This document shows, in pieces, positions 1 to 9,266 of a stretch of 64,000 nt of DNA; position 1 is the first letter of the stretch; each line of letters begins with the position of its first letter. A model generated the notes under the pieces. The model worked only from the letters and a program-made list of their open reading frames with translations. It made no database searches and was not told the origin of the DNA. The DNA comes from Xylanibacter ruminicola Ga6B6 (lineage in GTDB: Bacteria > Bacteroidota > Bacteroidia > Bacteroidales > Bacteroidaceae). The position numbers were made by a program, and so were the translations under genes. The stretch covers positions 1-64,000 of the forward strand of contig NZ_JHXD01000007.1 of the NCBI RefSeq assembly GCF_000687715.1, read 5' to 3'.

Positions 1-9
1 AAAAGGAAT

Positions 10-32
10 GAGCCCGGCATTATACCGAGCTC
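10..32 (-). terminator. Probable terminator of coaW
   Basis: On the minus strand an 8-bp stem (GAGCTCGG / CCGGGCTC, one G-T wobble) closes a 7-nt loop and is followed by ATTCCTTTT. It lies about 90 nt past the coaW stop codon. The T tract is weak, so the call rests mainly on the stem and its position. Confidence 0.5.
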
Positions 33-118
33 ACTACTATAGAGAGATAAATAATTAATGTTTAATTAATCGTCCAACTTTTCGGGGTCACATCATTGCT
101 GGTTCCCATTTTTTCTAT

Positions 119-946
119 TTATTTGTGATTAGTGGTATAATCGAGGGCGGCGCCGATGGCGGTGCAGTACTGCGAATACTTGGGGATGTGGAAACGGATG
201 TTGTAAAGCGTTTCGAGGGCAGGGAACACCTCTTTACACTGCGGCAGCAACGAGAGGTTGCCAATGAGTACGAAATCGCGTATATCGCTGCCTATAGAGG
301 CGAGCCAGGCGGCTGAACCTATCGACTGCAGTACCATGTGGATCAGGCCTGCTGCAATATCCTCCTTAGAGGCATCGCTCTGGGCGTTGGCAAAGTTACT
401 GGCGGTGGTATCCATGGTTAAGCCTGGCACAGGGATGGCGCTGATATCGCCAATCGTCAAGTCGATATTACGGATATTGCCATGCTTGGCCATGGTGGCC
501 ACCTGCTTGATATCGCTGGTGTTGAGCATAATGCGGGCCAAGCCGGCCAATGTGCCACCACCCACGCCAATACCGCCTATATGGCGCATATCGTTGCCAT
601 CGCAGCGCACAAACGAGGTACCAGTACCCATTGACACCACGATGGTGTGATCGAGCTTTGACTCGAAACGTGCACCTAAACCATCGGCAACGAACTCCTG
701 ACTCTTGGCCGTGGGCAGACCGTAGATGGGCTGATCGATATAAGCTGCACCTACGCCCGTGAGCATGACCTGATCGACATCCTGCAGATTGATATCATTA
801 TCGTGCAGATACTTGCCAAAGGCACCAAAAAGTGACGTGATAGGATCGGCTGCGGTGATGCTGATTGGAGCCGACACCTTGCCATTCTTGATTCCAACAA
901 TCTTTGTAGTTGAAATACCAACATCGATACCAATAACTATGCCCAT
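119..946 (-). CDS. coaW: Type II pantothenate kinase
   Basis: Predicted to phosphorylate pantothenate with ATP, the first step of coenzyme A synthesis, in the cytosol. The 275-residue protein has the actin-like ATPase fold signatures: an N-terminal phosphate-1 motif (GIDVGISTTK, residues 5-14), a central VVSMGTGTSFV phosphate-2 motif and the glycine-rich GGIGVGGGTLAGL segment typical of the eukaryotic-like type II (CoaW) family rather than CoaA or CoaX. Length fits the bacterial type II enzymes. The ATG is preceded by an AT-rich leader with no Shine-Dalgarno. It lies downstream of tRNA-Phe and its terminator on the same strand, so it probably has its own promoter, which I could not place. Other ASKHA-family kinases or BadF-type ATPases are possible but less likely. 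Confidence 0.85.
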   Translation of the reverse strand: MGIVIGIDVGISTTKIVGIKNGKVSAPISITAADPITSLFGAFGKYLHDNDINLQDVDQVMLTGVGAAYIDQPIYGLPTAKSQEFVADGLGARFESKLDHTIVVSMGTGTSFVRCDGNDMRHIGGIGVGGGTLAGLARIMLNTSDIKQVATMAKHGNIRNIDLTIGDISAIPVPGLTMDTTASNFANAQSDASKEDIAAGLIHMVLQSIGSAAWLASIGSDIRDFVLIGNLSLLPQCKEVFPALETLYNIRFHIPKYSQYCTAIGAALDYTTNHK

Positions 947-997
947 AGGAAATGTAAAAATTCAAAAATGTAATAATTATAATTCAGTATATATACG

Positions 998-1031
998 AAA
1001 AAACCCGGCTGCATTACTGCAAGACCGGGCT
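998..1031 (-). terminator. Terminator of tRNA-Phe
   Basis: Reading the minus strand, AGCCCGG pairs with CCGGGT around an inner TGCA/TGCA stem and is followed by a run of six T. It begins 15 nt after the tRNA-Phe end, so it is a standard rho-independent terminator for that gene. Confidence 0.8.
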
Positions 1032-1045
1032 AATGAAAGGAGGAG

Positions 1046-1118
1046 TGGTACCTCCAGGAATCGAACCGGGGACACACGGATTTTCAGTCCGATGCTCTAC
1101 CAACTGAGCTAAGGCACC
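1046..1118 (-). tRNA. tRNA-Phe (GAA)
   Basis: A 73-nt cloverleaf on the minus strand: acceptor GGTGCCT pairs with AGGTACC, D-arm GCTC/GAGC, anticodon loop CTGAAAA giving GAA, T-arm with GTTCGATTC, discriminator A. CCA is not encoded. It has its own upstream promoter and downstream terminator. Confidence 0.96.
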
Positions 1119-1166
1119 AACATTTCAAATTCGTTTTGCAAACATCCCTTCGTTGTTTTGCGGGTG

Positions 1167-1198
1167 CAAAGGTACGACTATTTTTTGAACCCGCCAAA
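1167..1198 (-). promoter_or_regulatory. Promoter of tRNA-Phe
   Basis: Minus-strand TTTG (1198-1195), 20-bp spacer, TACCTTTG (1174-1167) matches the Bacteroidetes primary sigma factor consensus (TTTG, 19-21 bp, TAnnTTTG). Confidence 0.85.
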
Positions 1199-1228
1199 CT
1201 TTTAAACACCTTTTAACAAATAAATTTA

Positions 1229-2293
1229 CTAAGATAACGGGTTCCATCCTTGCGCTTTTAACGCAAACTCCTGATTATCACGGGTTACCAGCACCTGGCC
1301 GAATTTTGCATCGGTAATATGACCAATGAGCTTAACGCCATCAATCTGCTGAATCTTCTCGTGATCGCCGATGGGAACGGTGAACAATAATTCGTAATCC
1401 TCGCCTCCATTCATGGCGCAAGTGGTAACGTTCATGTTCATTTCTTCGGCCATAACGGCTGTCTGATAGTCGATAGGAATATTCTTTTCGTAGATACGGC
1501 AGCCTACCCCACTCTGCTTGCAGATGTGCATGAGCTCGCTTGAGAGGCCATCGCTGATGTCCATCATAGCGGTAGGACGGATGCCTGCCTCGCGCAGCTT
1601 CTGGATGATATCGCCACGGGCCTCGGTCTGCAACTGGCGCTGCAACAGATACTCCTTACCGCTGAAATCGGGCTGGAAGTGCGACAGCTCTTCGAGAGCG
1701 CGCTTATCGTTCTTTTTACGTGCCTCCTCTACCTGCTGGTAGTAAACGCTCTTTTCGCGCTCGAGGAGCTGCAGGCCCATATAGGCTGCGCCCAGATCGC
1801 CACTAACGCACACCAGATCGGTATCCTTGGCACCATTGCGGTACACGATATCCTGCTTGGCTGCCTCGCCAATACAGGTGATGCTGATGGCCATGCCTGT
1901 GAACGACGAGGTGGTGTCGCCACCAACCACATCTACATTCCACTTATCGCAGGCCAGGCGCAAGCCGCTGTAGAACTCCTCGATATCCTCGACACTGAAA
2001 CGCTTGCTGATGGCGAGCGAGACGGTGAGCTGACGGGGGGTGCCGTTCATGGCGAAGATATCGCTGATGTTTACCATGGCCGACTTGTAGCCCAGGTGCT
2101 TGAGGTCGATATATGTAAGGTCGAAGTGTACGCCCTCCATCAGCATATCGGTGGTTACCAATACCTGGTTATCGGGGTAGCTGAGTACGGCGCAATCATC
2201 GCCAACACCTTTTACGGTGCTGGCGTTCTTGATTGCGATATCCTTTGTTAAACGGTCGATGAGACCGAATTCTCCTAATTTTGCTATTTCCAT
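1229..2293 (-). CDS. thiL: Thiamine-monophosphate kinase
   Basis: ThiL makes thiamine diphosphate from thiamine monophosphate with ATP, the last step of the cofactor pathway. The 354-residue protein shows the AIR-synthase-related fold: GVGDDCAVL near residue 30, VVTTDMLMEGVHFD, the VGGDTTSS motif, SGDLGAAYMGL, MDISDGLSSEL and the C-terminal GGEDYELLF, all characteristic of ThiL. Its ATG lies inside the last codons of the upstream purine nucleoside phosphorylase gene (10-bp overlap), so translation is probably coupled. It is the last gene of the sppA-lpxK-PNP-thiL operon and is followed by the tRNA-Phe promoter. Confidence 0.93.
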   Translation of the reverse strand: MEIAKLGEFGLIDRLTKDIAIKNASTVKGVGDDCAVLSYPDNQVLVTTDMLMEGVHFDLTYIDLKHLGYKSAMVNISDIFAMNGTPRQLTVSLAISKRFSVEDIEEFYSGLRLACDKWNVDVVGGDTTSSFTGMAISITCIGEAAKQDIVYRNGAKDTDLVCVSGDLGAAYMGLQLLEREKSVYYQQVEEARKKNDKRALEELSHFQPDFSGKEYLLQRQLQTEARGDIIQKLREAGIRPTAMMDISDGLSSELMHICKQSGVGCRIYEKNIPIDYQTAVMAEEMNMNVTTCAMNGGEDYELLFTVPIGDHEKIQQIDGVKLIGHITDAKFGQVLVTRDNQEFALKAQGWNPLS

Positions 2294-3156
2294 CCTTCAG
2301 TTGGGTGATCGGTATTAAACTTGTCTTGGTTGTGAGCCTGGATACGCTCGGCTCGGATAATCATCTCGCGCATGATGGCAGTCATCTTAGGCTGTGCCAT
2401 GTTGGCAGCCTCCTGCACCTCCTCGTGGCTTACCTCGACGGGCACGTCGAAGCCACCCAGGTCGGTGATGACTGAGATACCAAAGGTCTTGATGCCACAG
2501 TGGTGGGCTACGATCACCTCGGGTACGGTACTCATACCTACGGCATCGCCACCAAAGATGCGATACATCTTATATTCGGCAGGGGTCTCGAAAGTGGGGC
2601 CCTGAACGCCTACATACACACCGTGTTGCACGGGGATATCGAGATCCTTGGCGATGCTGTCGGCCTCGGCAATGAGGTTGTGATCGTAGGTCTCGTGCAT
2701 ATCCGGGAAGCGGGGACCTGTGGGGAAGTTCTTGCCACGCAGCGGATGCTCGGGGAAGAGATTGATGTGATCGGTGATAATCATCAGGTCGCCAATCTTA
2801 AACTGGGGGTTCATACCGCCTGCTGCGTTCGACACATACAGGGTGGTGATGCCCAGTTCGTACATGACGCGAACGGGGAAGGTGACATCCTTCATAGAGT
2901 AGCCCTCGTAGAAGTGGAAACGGCCCTGCATGGCCATGATGTCGACACCGCCTAACTTACCAAAGATGAGCTTACCCTTGTGGCCCTCGACGGTTGACAC
3001 AGGGAAGTTGGGAATATCTTGATAAGGAAACTCGTAGGTATCAGTTATTTCTGAAGCTAATTGTCCGAGGCCTGTCCCCAGTACTATCGCTGTTTTGGGA
3101 CTTGTGGTCATCCTTTCTTTTAGCCAGGATGCTGTTTCTTGAATTTTTGTATACAT
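2284..3156 (-). CDS. Purine nucleoside phosphorylase (class I, trimeric type)
   Basis: Cytosolic salvage enzyme expected to split inosine/guanosine-type nucleosides with phosphate. The 290-residue protein has the PNP class II-fold markers of the trimeric PunA/NP family: VLGTGLGQLA phosphate-binding segment, VEGHKGKL, the VSNAAGGMN motif, GVYVGVQGPTFETPAE and DAVGMSTVPEVIVA. Two starts are possible; the first ATG (MYTKIQ) keeps the helix seen in relatives, the second (MTTSPK, 15 codons later) would still include the catalytic core. The first start places 116 bp inside the 3' end of lpxK in another frame. The neighbour thiL overlaps its stop by 10 bp. Substrate choice (xanthosine versus guanosine) cannot be read from sequence alone. 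Confidence 0.9.
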   Translation of the reverse strand: MYTKIQETASWLKERMTTSPKTAIVLGTGLGQLASEITDTYEFPYQDIPNFPVSTVEGHKGKLIFGKLGGVDIMAMQGRFHFYEGYSMKDVTFPVRVMYELGITTLYVSNAAGGMNPQFKIGDLMIITDHINLFPEHPLRGKNFPTGPRFPDMHETYDHNLIAEADSIAKDLDIPVQHGVYVGVQGPTFETPAEYKMYRIFGGDAVGMSTVPEVIVAHHCGIKTFGISVITDLGGFDVPVEVSHEEVQEAANMAQPKMTAIMREMIIRAERIQAHNQDKFNTDHPTEGWK

Positions 3157-4225
3157 ATCCTAAAATTTTTTGATTAAACTCTTTCTGCTGGCCTTGCATG
3201 ATAGCAATACGCAGCGGTAACGCATAAAGATGGCGCTTCACGTCGTCGGTAAGTCCATCAACCACCATGAGGCGCGTGGCATCCTTTTCGGTGGTGAGCA
3301 CCAGTCGCGGTTCGGGCAGCTGGGCAAAGGCCTCGTTGATGGCCTGGATATCCTTACGTTTGAAATCGTGATGATCGCCAAAGACGAGAGGGGTAATCTG
3401 CGAGTCATACTGCTGCAGATCGTGCATCAACTGCTCGGGCGAGGCAATGCCTGTAAGGAGCAATATATTCTTGCCTGCGAGCGCCTCCAAGCTATCTACG
3501 GGCGTGATATTAGGCTCGTTGGTAAACACGGGGCGCGGAGCATCGTACTCTAAGGTAGAGAAGAACAGCTGCTGATAGGGATACAGATTCATGGCCTTGG
3601 TGATGACACGGAACTCCATAGGCTTGAGATCCTTGGGGCACTTGGTGATAATCACGATGTCGGCCCTGTCCTTGGCCTTAACGGGTTCGCGCAAACGGCC
3701 GGCAGGCAGCAAGCGATCGTAGATAACCAGACGATGGTAATCAACCAGCAGGATGTTGATGCCAGGCTTGACATAACGGTGCTGGAAAGCATCGTCGAGC
3801 AGTACCACATCGATATCCAACCCGCTTTCGTCGGCAGTGAGCCTGCTGATACCACGGGTGCGCTTGCGATCTACGGCTACAGTGATATCGGGGAACTTCT
3901 GCTTCATCTGGAATGGCTCGTCGCCAATCATGGGCATGGGGGTATCCTTATCGGAGAGCACAAACCCGCTGCTCTTGCGCTTGTAGCCACGACTGAGCAC
4001 AGCTACGTTATGCTTGCCCTTGAGCAACCGGATAAGATACTCAACATGCGGGGTCTTGCCTGTGCCGCCCACGGTGATATTACCCACAGAGATAACGGGG
4101 GTACTGAAGGAGCGGCTCTTCAAGATACCCATCTCGAACAGCAGATTCCTGATACCCACGCCCAGGCCATACAACCATGCAAAGCCCAGCAGCTTATTAT
4201 TAATTTTGATGAAATCGCCTTCCAA
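3041..4225 (-). CDS. lpxK: Tetraacyldisaccharide 4'-kinase
   Basis: LpxK phosphorylates the 4' position of the lipid A precursor at the inner membrane. The 394-residue protein has the N-terminal SVGNITVGGTGKTPHVEYL Walker A region (about residues 45-63), a VLLDDAFQHRYV motif, LPAGRLREP and the DHHDF motif, in the usual LpxK order. The start codon is TTG at 4225; no ATG is in frame before residue 32, and the N-terminus (MEGDFIKINNKLLGFAW) matches the family's amphipathic membrane helix. It begins 15 bp after the sppA stop. The C-terminal tail of about 38 residues is basic and Ser/Asn-rich and is encoded over the 5' end of the PNP gene. Confidence 0.92.
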   Translation of the reverse strand: MEGDFIKINNKLLGFAWLYGLGVGIRNLLFEMGILKSRSFSTPVISVGNITVGGTGKTPHVEYLIRLLKGKHNVAVLSRGYKRKSSGFVLSDKDTPMPMIGDEPFQMKQKFPDITVAVDRKRTRGISRLTADESGLDIDVVLLDDAFQHRYVKPGINILLVDYHRLVIYDRLLPAGRLREPVKAKDRADIVIITKCPKDLKPMEFRVITKAMNLYPYQQLFFSTLEYDAPRPVFTNEPNITPVDSLEALAGKNILLLTGIASPEQLMHDLQQYDSQITPLVFGDHHDFKRKDIQAINEAFAQLPEPRLVLTTEKDATRLMVVDGLTDDVKRHLYALPLRIAIMQGQQKEFNQKILGYVYKNSRNSILAKRKDDHKSQNSDSTGDRPRTISFRNN

Positions 4226-4240
4226 AACTTCTTTTCTTTT

Positions 4241-6037
4241 TTACTTCACGCGGATGTCGTCGAGCATACGTGCCTGCATACGACTATTGTTCTTGAGATC
4301 GTTGCGAATCTGCATGAGTGGCAGATAGGCATCGCCCAACAGCTCGCGAATCTGACCATCGAGGTATGAACCCTTGGTGTCGTTGCTCATGAGCTTCTCG
4401 AACCAACCTGGCTCGGCAGGATAAGTGGCTGTGTGATACTCCTTGAGCTTAGCCAGCTCGGCTGCCTTCTTAACAGCATCGTCGAGGCTACCCAGCTTGT
4501 CGACCAGCTTGATGCCAAGGGCATCGCTGGCCAGCCATACACGGCCCTGACCAATCTCGTTAACCTGCTCGGGCTTAAGGCCACGACCCTCGGCTACTAC
4601 ATTCAGGAAATTCTGATAACCACGATTGATGTAGTTCTGCATCTGACGCATAATCTCCTGGGTATCCTTACCTGCTACCAACTCGGTTTCGTAACCAGCA
4701 AACTGGTGGGTCTTCACACCATCGAAGGTAATGCCCAACTTATCGGTAACCAGACCGCTGAAATTAGGAATCAAGCCAAAGATACCAATACTACCAGTGA
4801 TAGTGGTAGGCTCGGCAAAGATATAGTTGGCAGGTGAGCTAATCCAGTAACCACCTGAAGCTGCTGCACCACCCATAGATACTACAACGGGTTTCTTGGC
4901 CTTGACGAGCTTAATGGCATGGCGGATATACTCGGAAGCCACAGCGCTACCACCGCCTGAGTTAACACGGAACACAACGGCCTTTACATCATCGTCGTCG
5001 GCCAGCTTGCGCAGGTCGTCGGCCACGGTCTTACCTACAATGCAATGACCACCGCCATCGAGCATATTCATGGCCTCGCTATCTACAATGCTACCATAAG
5101 CATAGTAAACAGCAATCTTCTCGCCATTCTCCTTCTGCTTGCTCTTTACGTTGAGCATGTCGCTCAGGGTAAGCTGATTCACCTCATCGTTCTTACCCAG
5201 CTTGAGGCGGGTTTTAATCTCGGCCTTTATCTCCTCGGGGAAGAGCACCTTATCAACGAGCTTGCTCTTGATGAGCTGCTCGGCAGGTGTGAATGCCAGC
5301 AGACTATCGTTAACCAGCTTGTCGAGTTCGTCGGCCTTTACCTTGCGGCCCTCGGCCATCTCCTTGAGCCAGTACTTCCAGATACCACCCAGGTAAGCCT
5401 GGCGCTGCTCGCGATCGTAATCGCTCATGCCTGCAAGGGTGTTACTCTCTACATAGCTCTTATATTTACCAACCTTGGCCACCTGGAACTTGATGCCAAG
5501 CTTATCGTACAATCCCTTATAATACTCGCTCTTGCCACCAAGACCGCGCAGATCAACAGAGCCCTGACCATTAAGGTAGATCTTATCGGCAACGGTAGCT
5601 ACATAATACGAAGCCTGCGAATAGTTATTGGCATAGGCCACAATCCACTTACCACTGGTCTTGAAGTCCTTCAGTGCATCGCGCAACTGCTGGGCTGTGG
5701 CAGGACTATCGAAGCCAGCCGAACCACCCTCGATATAGATACCCTTGATATCATCGTTGTCCTTAGCCTTGCGGATGCTGGCAATGAGATCGTCGAGGCC
5801 CATAGAGCCTGTATCGCCCAAGCCTAAGAAATCGTCGAACGGTGTACCCTCTTCGGCACGCTCGTTGACTGAGCCACTGAGTTTAAGCACAAACACAGAG
5901 TTTTCCTTGACCTTAGTTGGAGCTGAATCGCTGGCAACCATGCCTACCAAAGAAATAACGAAGAACAGTCCGGTAATCAGACTGAGGATAACAATACCAC
6001 AGATAGTGGCCAATGTCATTTTCAGAAATTGCTTCAT
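4241..6037 (-). CDS. sppA: Signal peptide peptidase SppA, 67K type
   Basis: Membrane-anchored S49 serine protease expected to digest cleaved signal peptides at the cytoplasmic membrane. From the ATG at 6037 the protein is 598 residues, starting MKQFLKMTLATICG with one N-terminal membrane helix. It has the two tandem S49 halves of long SppA proteins: the general-base lysine motif VGKYKSYVE in the first half and the nucleophile segment VVSMGGAAASGGYWIS in the second. An upstream in-frame GTG would add 28 residues but would place the start before the promoter's transcription start, so it is rejected. First gene of the sppA-lpxK-PNP-thiL operon. Confidence 0.93.
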   Translation of the reverse strand: MKQFLKMTLATICGIVILSLITGLFFVISLVGMVASDSAPTKVKENSVFVLKLSGSVNERAEEGTPFDDFLGLGDTGSMGLDDLIASIRKAKDNDDIKGIYIEGGSAGFDSPATAQQLRDALKDFKTSGKWIVAYANNYSQASYYVATVADKIYLNGQGSVDLRGLGGKSEYYKGLYDKLGIKFQVAKVGKYKSYVESNTLAGMSDYDREQRQAYLGGIWKYWLKEMAEGRKVKADELDKLVNDSLLAFTPAEQLIKSKLVDKVLFPEEIKAEIKTRLKLGKNDEVNQLTLSDMLNVKSKQKENGEKIAVYYAYGSIVDSEAMNMLDGGGHCIVGKTVADDLRKLADDDDVKAVVFRVNSGGGSAVASEYIRHAIKLVKAKKPVVVSMGGAAASGGYWISSPANYIFAEPTTITGSIGIFGLIPNFSGLVTDKLGITFDGVKTHQFAGYETELVAGKDTQEIMRQMQNYINRGYQNFLNVVAEGRGLKPEQVNEIGQGRVWLASDALGIKLVDKLGSLDDAVKKAAELAKLKEYHTATYPAEPGWFEKLMSNDTKGSYLDGQIRELLGDAYLPLMQIRNDLKNNSRMQARMLDDIRVK

Positions 6038-6069
6038 AAAATGTCTTTTATTGGTTACGTAACAGTTTG

Positions 6070-6100
6070 CAAAGATAGCAACTTTTTTGCATACGGCCAA
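6070..6100 (-). promoter_or_regulatory. Promoter of the sppA operon
   Basis: Minus-strand TTG (6100-6098), 20-bp spacer, TATCTTTG (6077-6070), followed about 33 nt later by the sppA ATG. Confidence 0.8.
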
Positions 6101-6121
6101 CAAATAAACGAAAAATAACAC

Positions 6122-6152
6122 AAAAAACCGGCTGTCATCACGACACCCGGTT
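6122..6152 (-). terminator. Second terminator between groL and sppA
   Basis: Minus-strand stem AACCGGGTGTC / GACAGCCGGTT with one C-C mismatch and a 4-nt loop, followed by six T. It lies just upstream of the sppA promoter and would block readthrough from groESL. The 140 bp between this and the groL terminator hold nothing I can identify. Confidence 0.7.
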
Positions 6153-6292
6153 CTCGAAAAACAAACTACTTAAAAACTAATCTACTAAAACAAATCAAAA
6201 AAATTATTATTTGCGAGTGCAAAATTAGCGTGTTTTTATGTAACCCGCAAAAATTTTGTGATTAAAAACCGCATTTTTTGGCTAAAATAACT

Positions 6293-6325
6293 AAAAAAGG
6301 GGACGGATTGCAGAATCCATCCCCT
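6293..6325 (-). terminator. Terminator of groESL
   Basis: Minus-strand 12-bp stem AGGGGATGGATT / AATCCGTCCCCT (one G-T wobble), CTGC loop, then six T. Starts about 25 nt past the groL stop. Confidence 0.88.
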
Positions 6326-6350
6326 AAATTGTTATGCAAGGTTTGCAAAA

Positions 6351-7988
<1,638 letters not shown>

Positions 7989-8015
7989 TCAAAATTAAAA
8001 AATTTACATTGCTAT

Positions 8016-8288
8016 TTATTTCTCGATAACGGCGAGCACGTCGCTCTGGCGCATCATCAGATACTTGGTTCCCTCGAACTCAAGCTCTGTGCCACTATAC
8101 TTACCATAGAGCACCTCGTCGCCCTCTTTCAGAATCATAGCCTCATCCTTTGTGCCCTGACCTACGGCCTTGATGGTTCCGTGGAGTGGCTTCTCTTTTG
8201 CGGTGTCGGGAATGATAATACCGCCAATCTTCTCTTCTGCAGGTGCTGGCAATACCAACACACGGTCTGCTAATGGTTTGATGTTCAT
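8016..8288 (-). CDS. groS: 10 kDa co-chaperonin GroES
   Basis: Forms the heptameric lid of the GroEL chamber. The 90-residue protein begins [20 protein letters not shown] and contains the mobile-loop segment [15 protein letters not shown] and the [13 protein letters not shown] motif. First gene of the groES-groL operon; the start is about 40-50 nt downstream of a sigma-54-like promoter rather than the usual TAnnTTTG type. Confidence 0.97.
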   Translation of the reverse strand: MNIKPLADRVLVLPAPAEEKIGGIIIPDTAKEKPLHGTIKAVGQGTKDEAMILKEGDEVLYGKYSGTELEFEGTKYLMMRQSDVLAVIEK

Positions 8289-8337
8289 AATACTACTTTA
8301 TTTTTTATGTTATACTTTTAATTTCTGCCATGATAGC

Positions 8338-8353
8338 TGCCAAAACCGTGCCA
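8338..8353 (-). promoter_or_regulatory. Sigma-54-like -24/-12 promoter of groESL
   Basis: The minus strand reads TGGCAC-GGTTT-TGGCA, one base from the RpoN consensus TGGCAC-N5-TTGCA with the key GG and GC spaced correctly. Expected start of transcription is about 8327, some 40 nt before groES. No TAnnTTTG box is present here. The site sits within a set of inverted repeats (9-bp arms TTTCTGCCA 8322-8330 and TGGCAGAAA 8387-8395; inner CCGTGCC/GGCACGG at 8347-8353 and 8366-8372). Role under heat or envelope stress is inference. Confidence 0.55.
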
Positions 8354-8402
8354 AATACAGGTAACGGCACGGGTAATGTGACACATTGGCAGAAAAGAAC
8401 AC

Positions 8403-9185
8403 CTATTTCTGGCGGTGCGAGCCGTCGAGGCTATTAATCTTCATGGCATAAGAGGCAATCTCGATGACGCCACCATACTCGCTGACGGCATAGTAGATGA
8501 ACCAGAACACCAGCATGCCGCCACCCGAAAGCAGAGTGTAAGGCCAAACCTGGGTAGGAAAGGCTGCCGTAATGGCGATACTGCCCAAACCAAAAATAAC
8601 GATGAGAACGCAACCTGTGATAAACGAGTGGTGCTTGCTAAGCAAATGGCGTTTGGTTTCGGGCGTCCACCAGCTGGGAGCGTTAACCTCGACAGTGGTC
8701 TGCTCAATGCTGTTCTGCGTTTTAAAATAGTTGCTCAGGAACATATACGACAGATACACGCCATGCAGGAAGAAGATGGCAAACGGCCACTCGCTATAGG
8801 GCCTGAGCACAGGAATAACAACTGGCAACCAGTAGGTAATGATGCCAACACCTAAGATACAGATGTCGCGGATGGCAATCCGGCGGGTAAGATAATCGGG
8901 GCACATCAACGGGGTGTGGCTCCAGCTGAACATAACAGCACCAACGTGAAAATACGACACGCTGAGGGCCGAGGCTGCTACCGGGTTCTGAAAACGCAAC
9001 GTAAGATAGCCATGAATAAAGAAACCTATGGCAAAGTTGATGTAGTTGATAGCTGTAATCTTACAACTACGGTGATACACATCGTACTTACGATAATCGT
9101 AGTTATTAAACAATAGCAAGAGTGCTAACAGAAAATTTACCAGGCATGCTGCATAAAGTACTGTTTGATATAATACCAGATCCAT
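8403..9185 (-). CDS. Polytopic membrane protein of unknown function
   Basis: I do not recognise a family. The 260-residue protein has about six to seven hydrophobic segments: near residues 7-27, 47-65, 75-90, 105-125, 135-155, 190-212 and 218-238. Charged, hydrophilic links include an acidic/Trp-rich stretch (VNAPSWWTPETKR, about residues 167-179). The layout of seven helices without an attached catalytic domain resembles the membrane sensing parts of some Bacteroidetes regulators, but no kinase or HTH part follows, and the protein ends in a short charged tail. It lies on the same strand between glmM and groES, with a terminator-like hairpin separating it from glmM, so it is probably a separate unit. 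Confidence 0.6.
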   Translation of the reverse strand: MDLVLYQTVLYAACLVNFLLALLLLFNNYDYRKYDVYHRSCKITAINYINFAIGFFIHGYLTLRFQNPVAASALSVSYFHVGAVMFSWSHTPLMCPDYLTRRIAIRDICILGVGIITYWLPVVIPVLRPYSEWPFAIFFLHGVYLSYMFLSNYFKTQNSIEQTTVEVNAPSWWTPETKRHLLSKHHSFITGCVLIVIFGLGSIAITAAFPTQVWPYTLLSGGGMLVFWFIYYAVSEYGGVIEIASYAMKINSLDGSHRQK

Positions 9186-9216
9186 ATATTTATAGTTGAA
9201 TGTATAGTTAATAGAA

Positions 9217-9245
9217 GAATCCCCGCCACAGATTGGCGAGGATTC
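9217..9245 (-). terminator. Probable terminator of the DUF4827-glmM unit
   Basis: An 11-bp minus-strand stem (GAATCCTCGCC / GGCGGGGATTC) with a 7-nt loop starts about 20 nt past the glmM stop. The following TTCTATTA is only a weak T tract. Confidence 0.55.
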
Positions 9246-9266
9246 GAAATAATATTTATTGATGTA

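Noticed and set aside
4226..6121. 28-residue N-terminal extension of SppA from a GTG
   Set aside because: The promoter -7 box lies between this GTG and the ATG at 6037.
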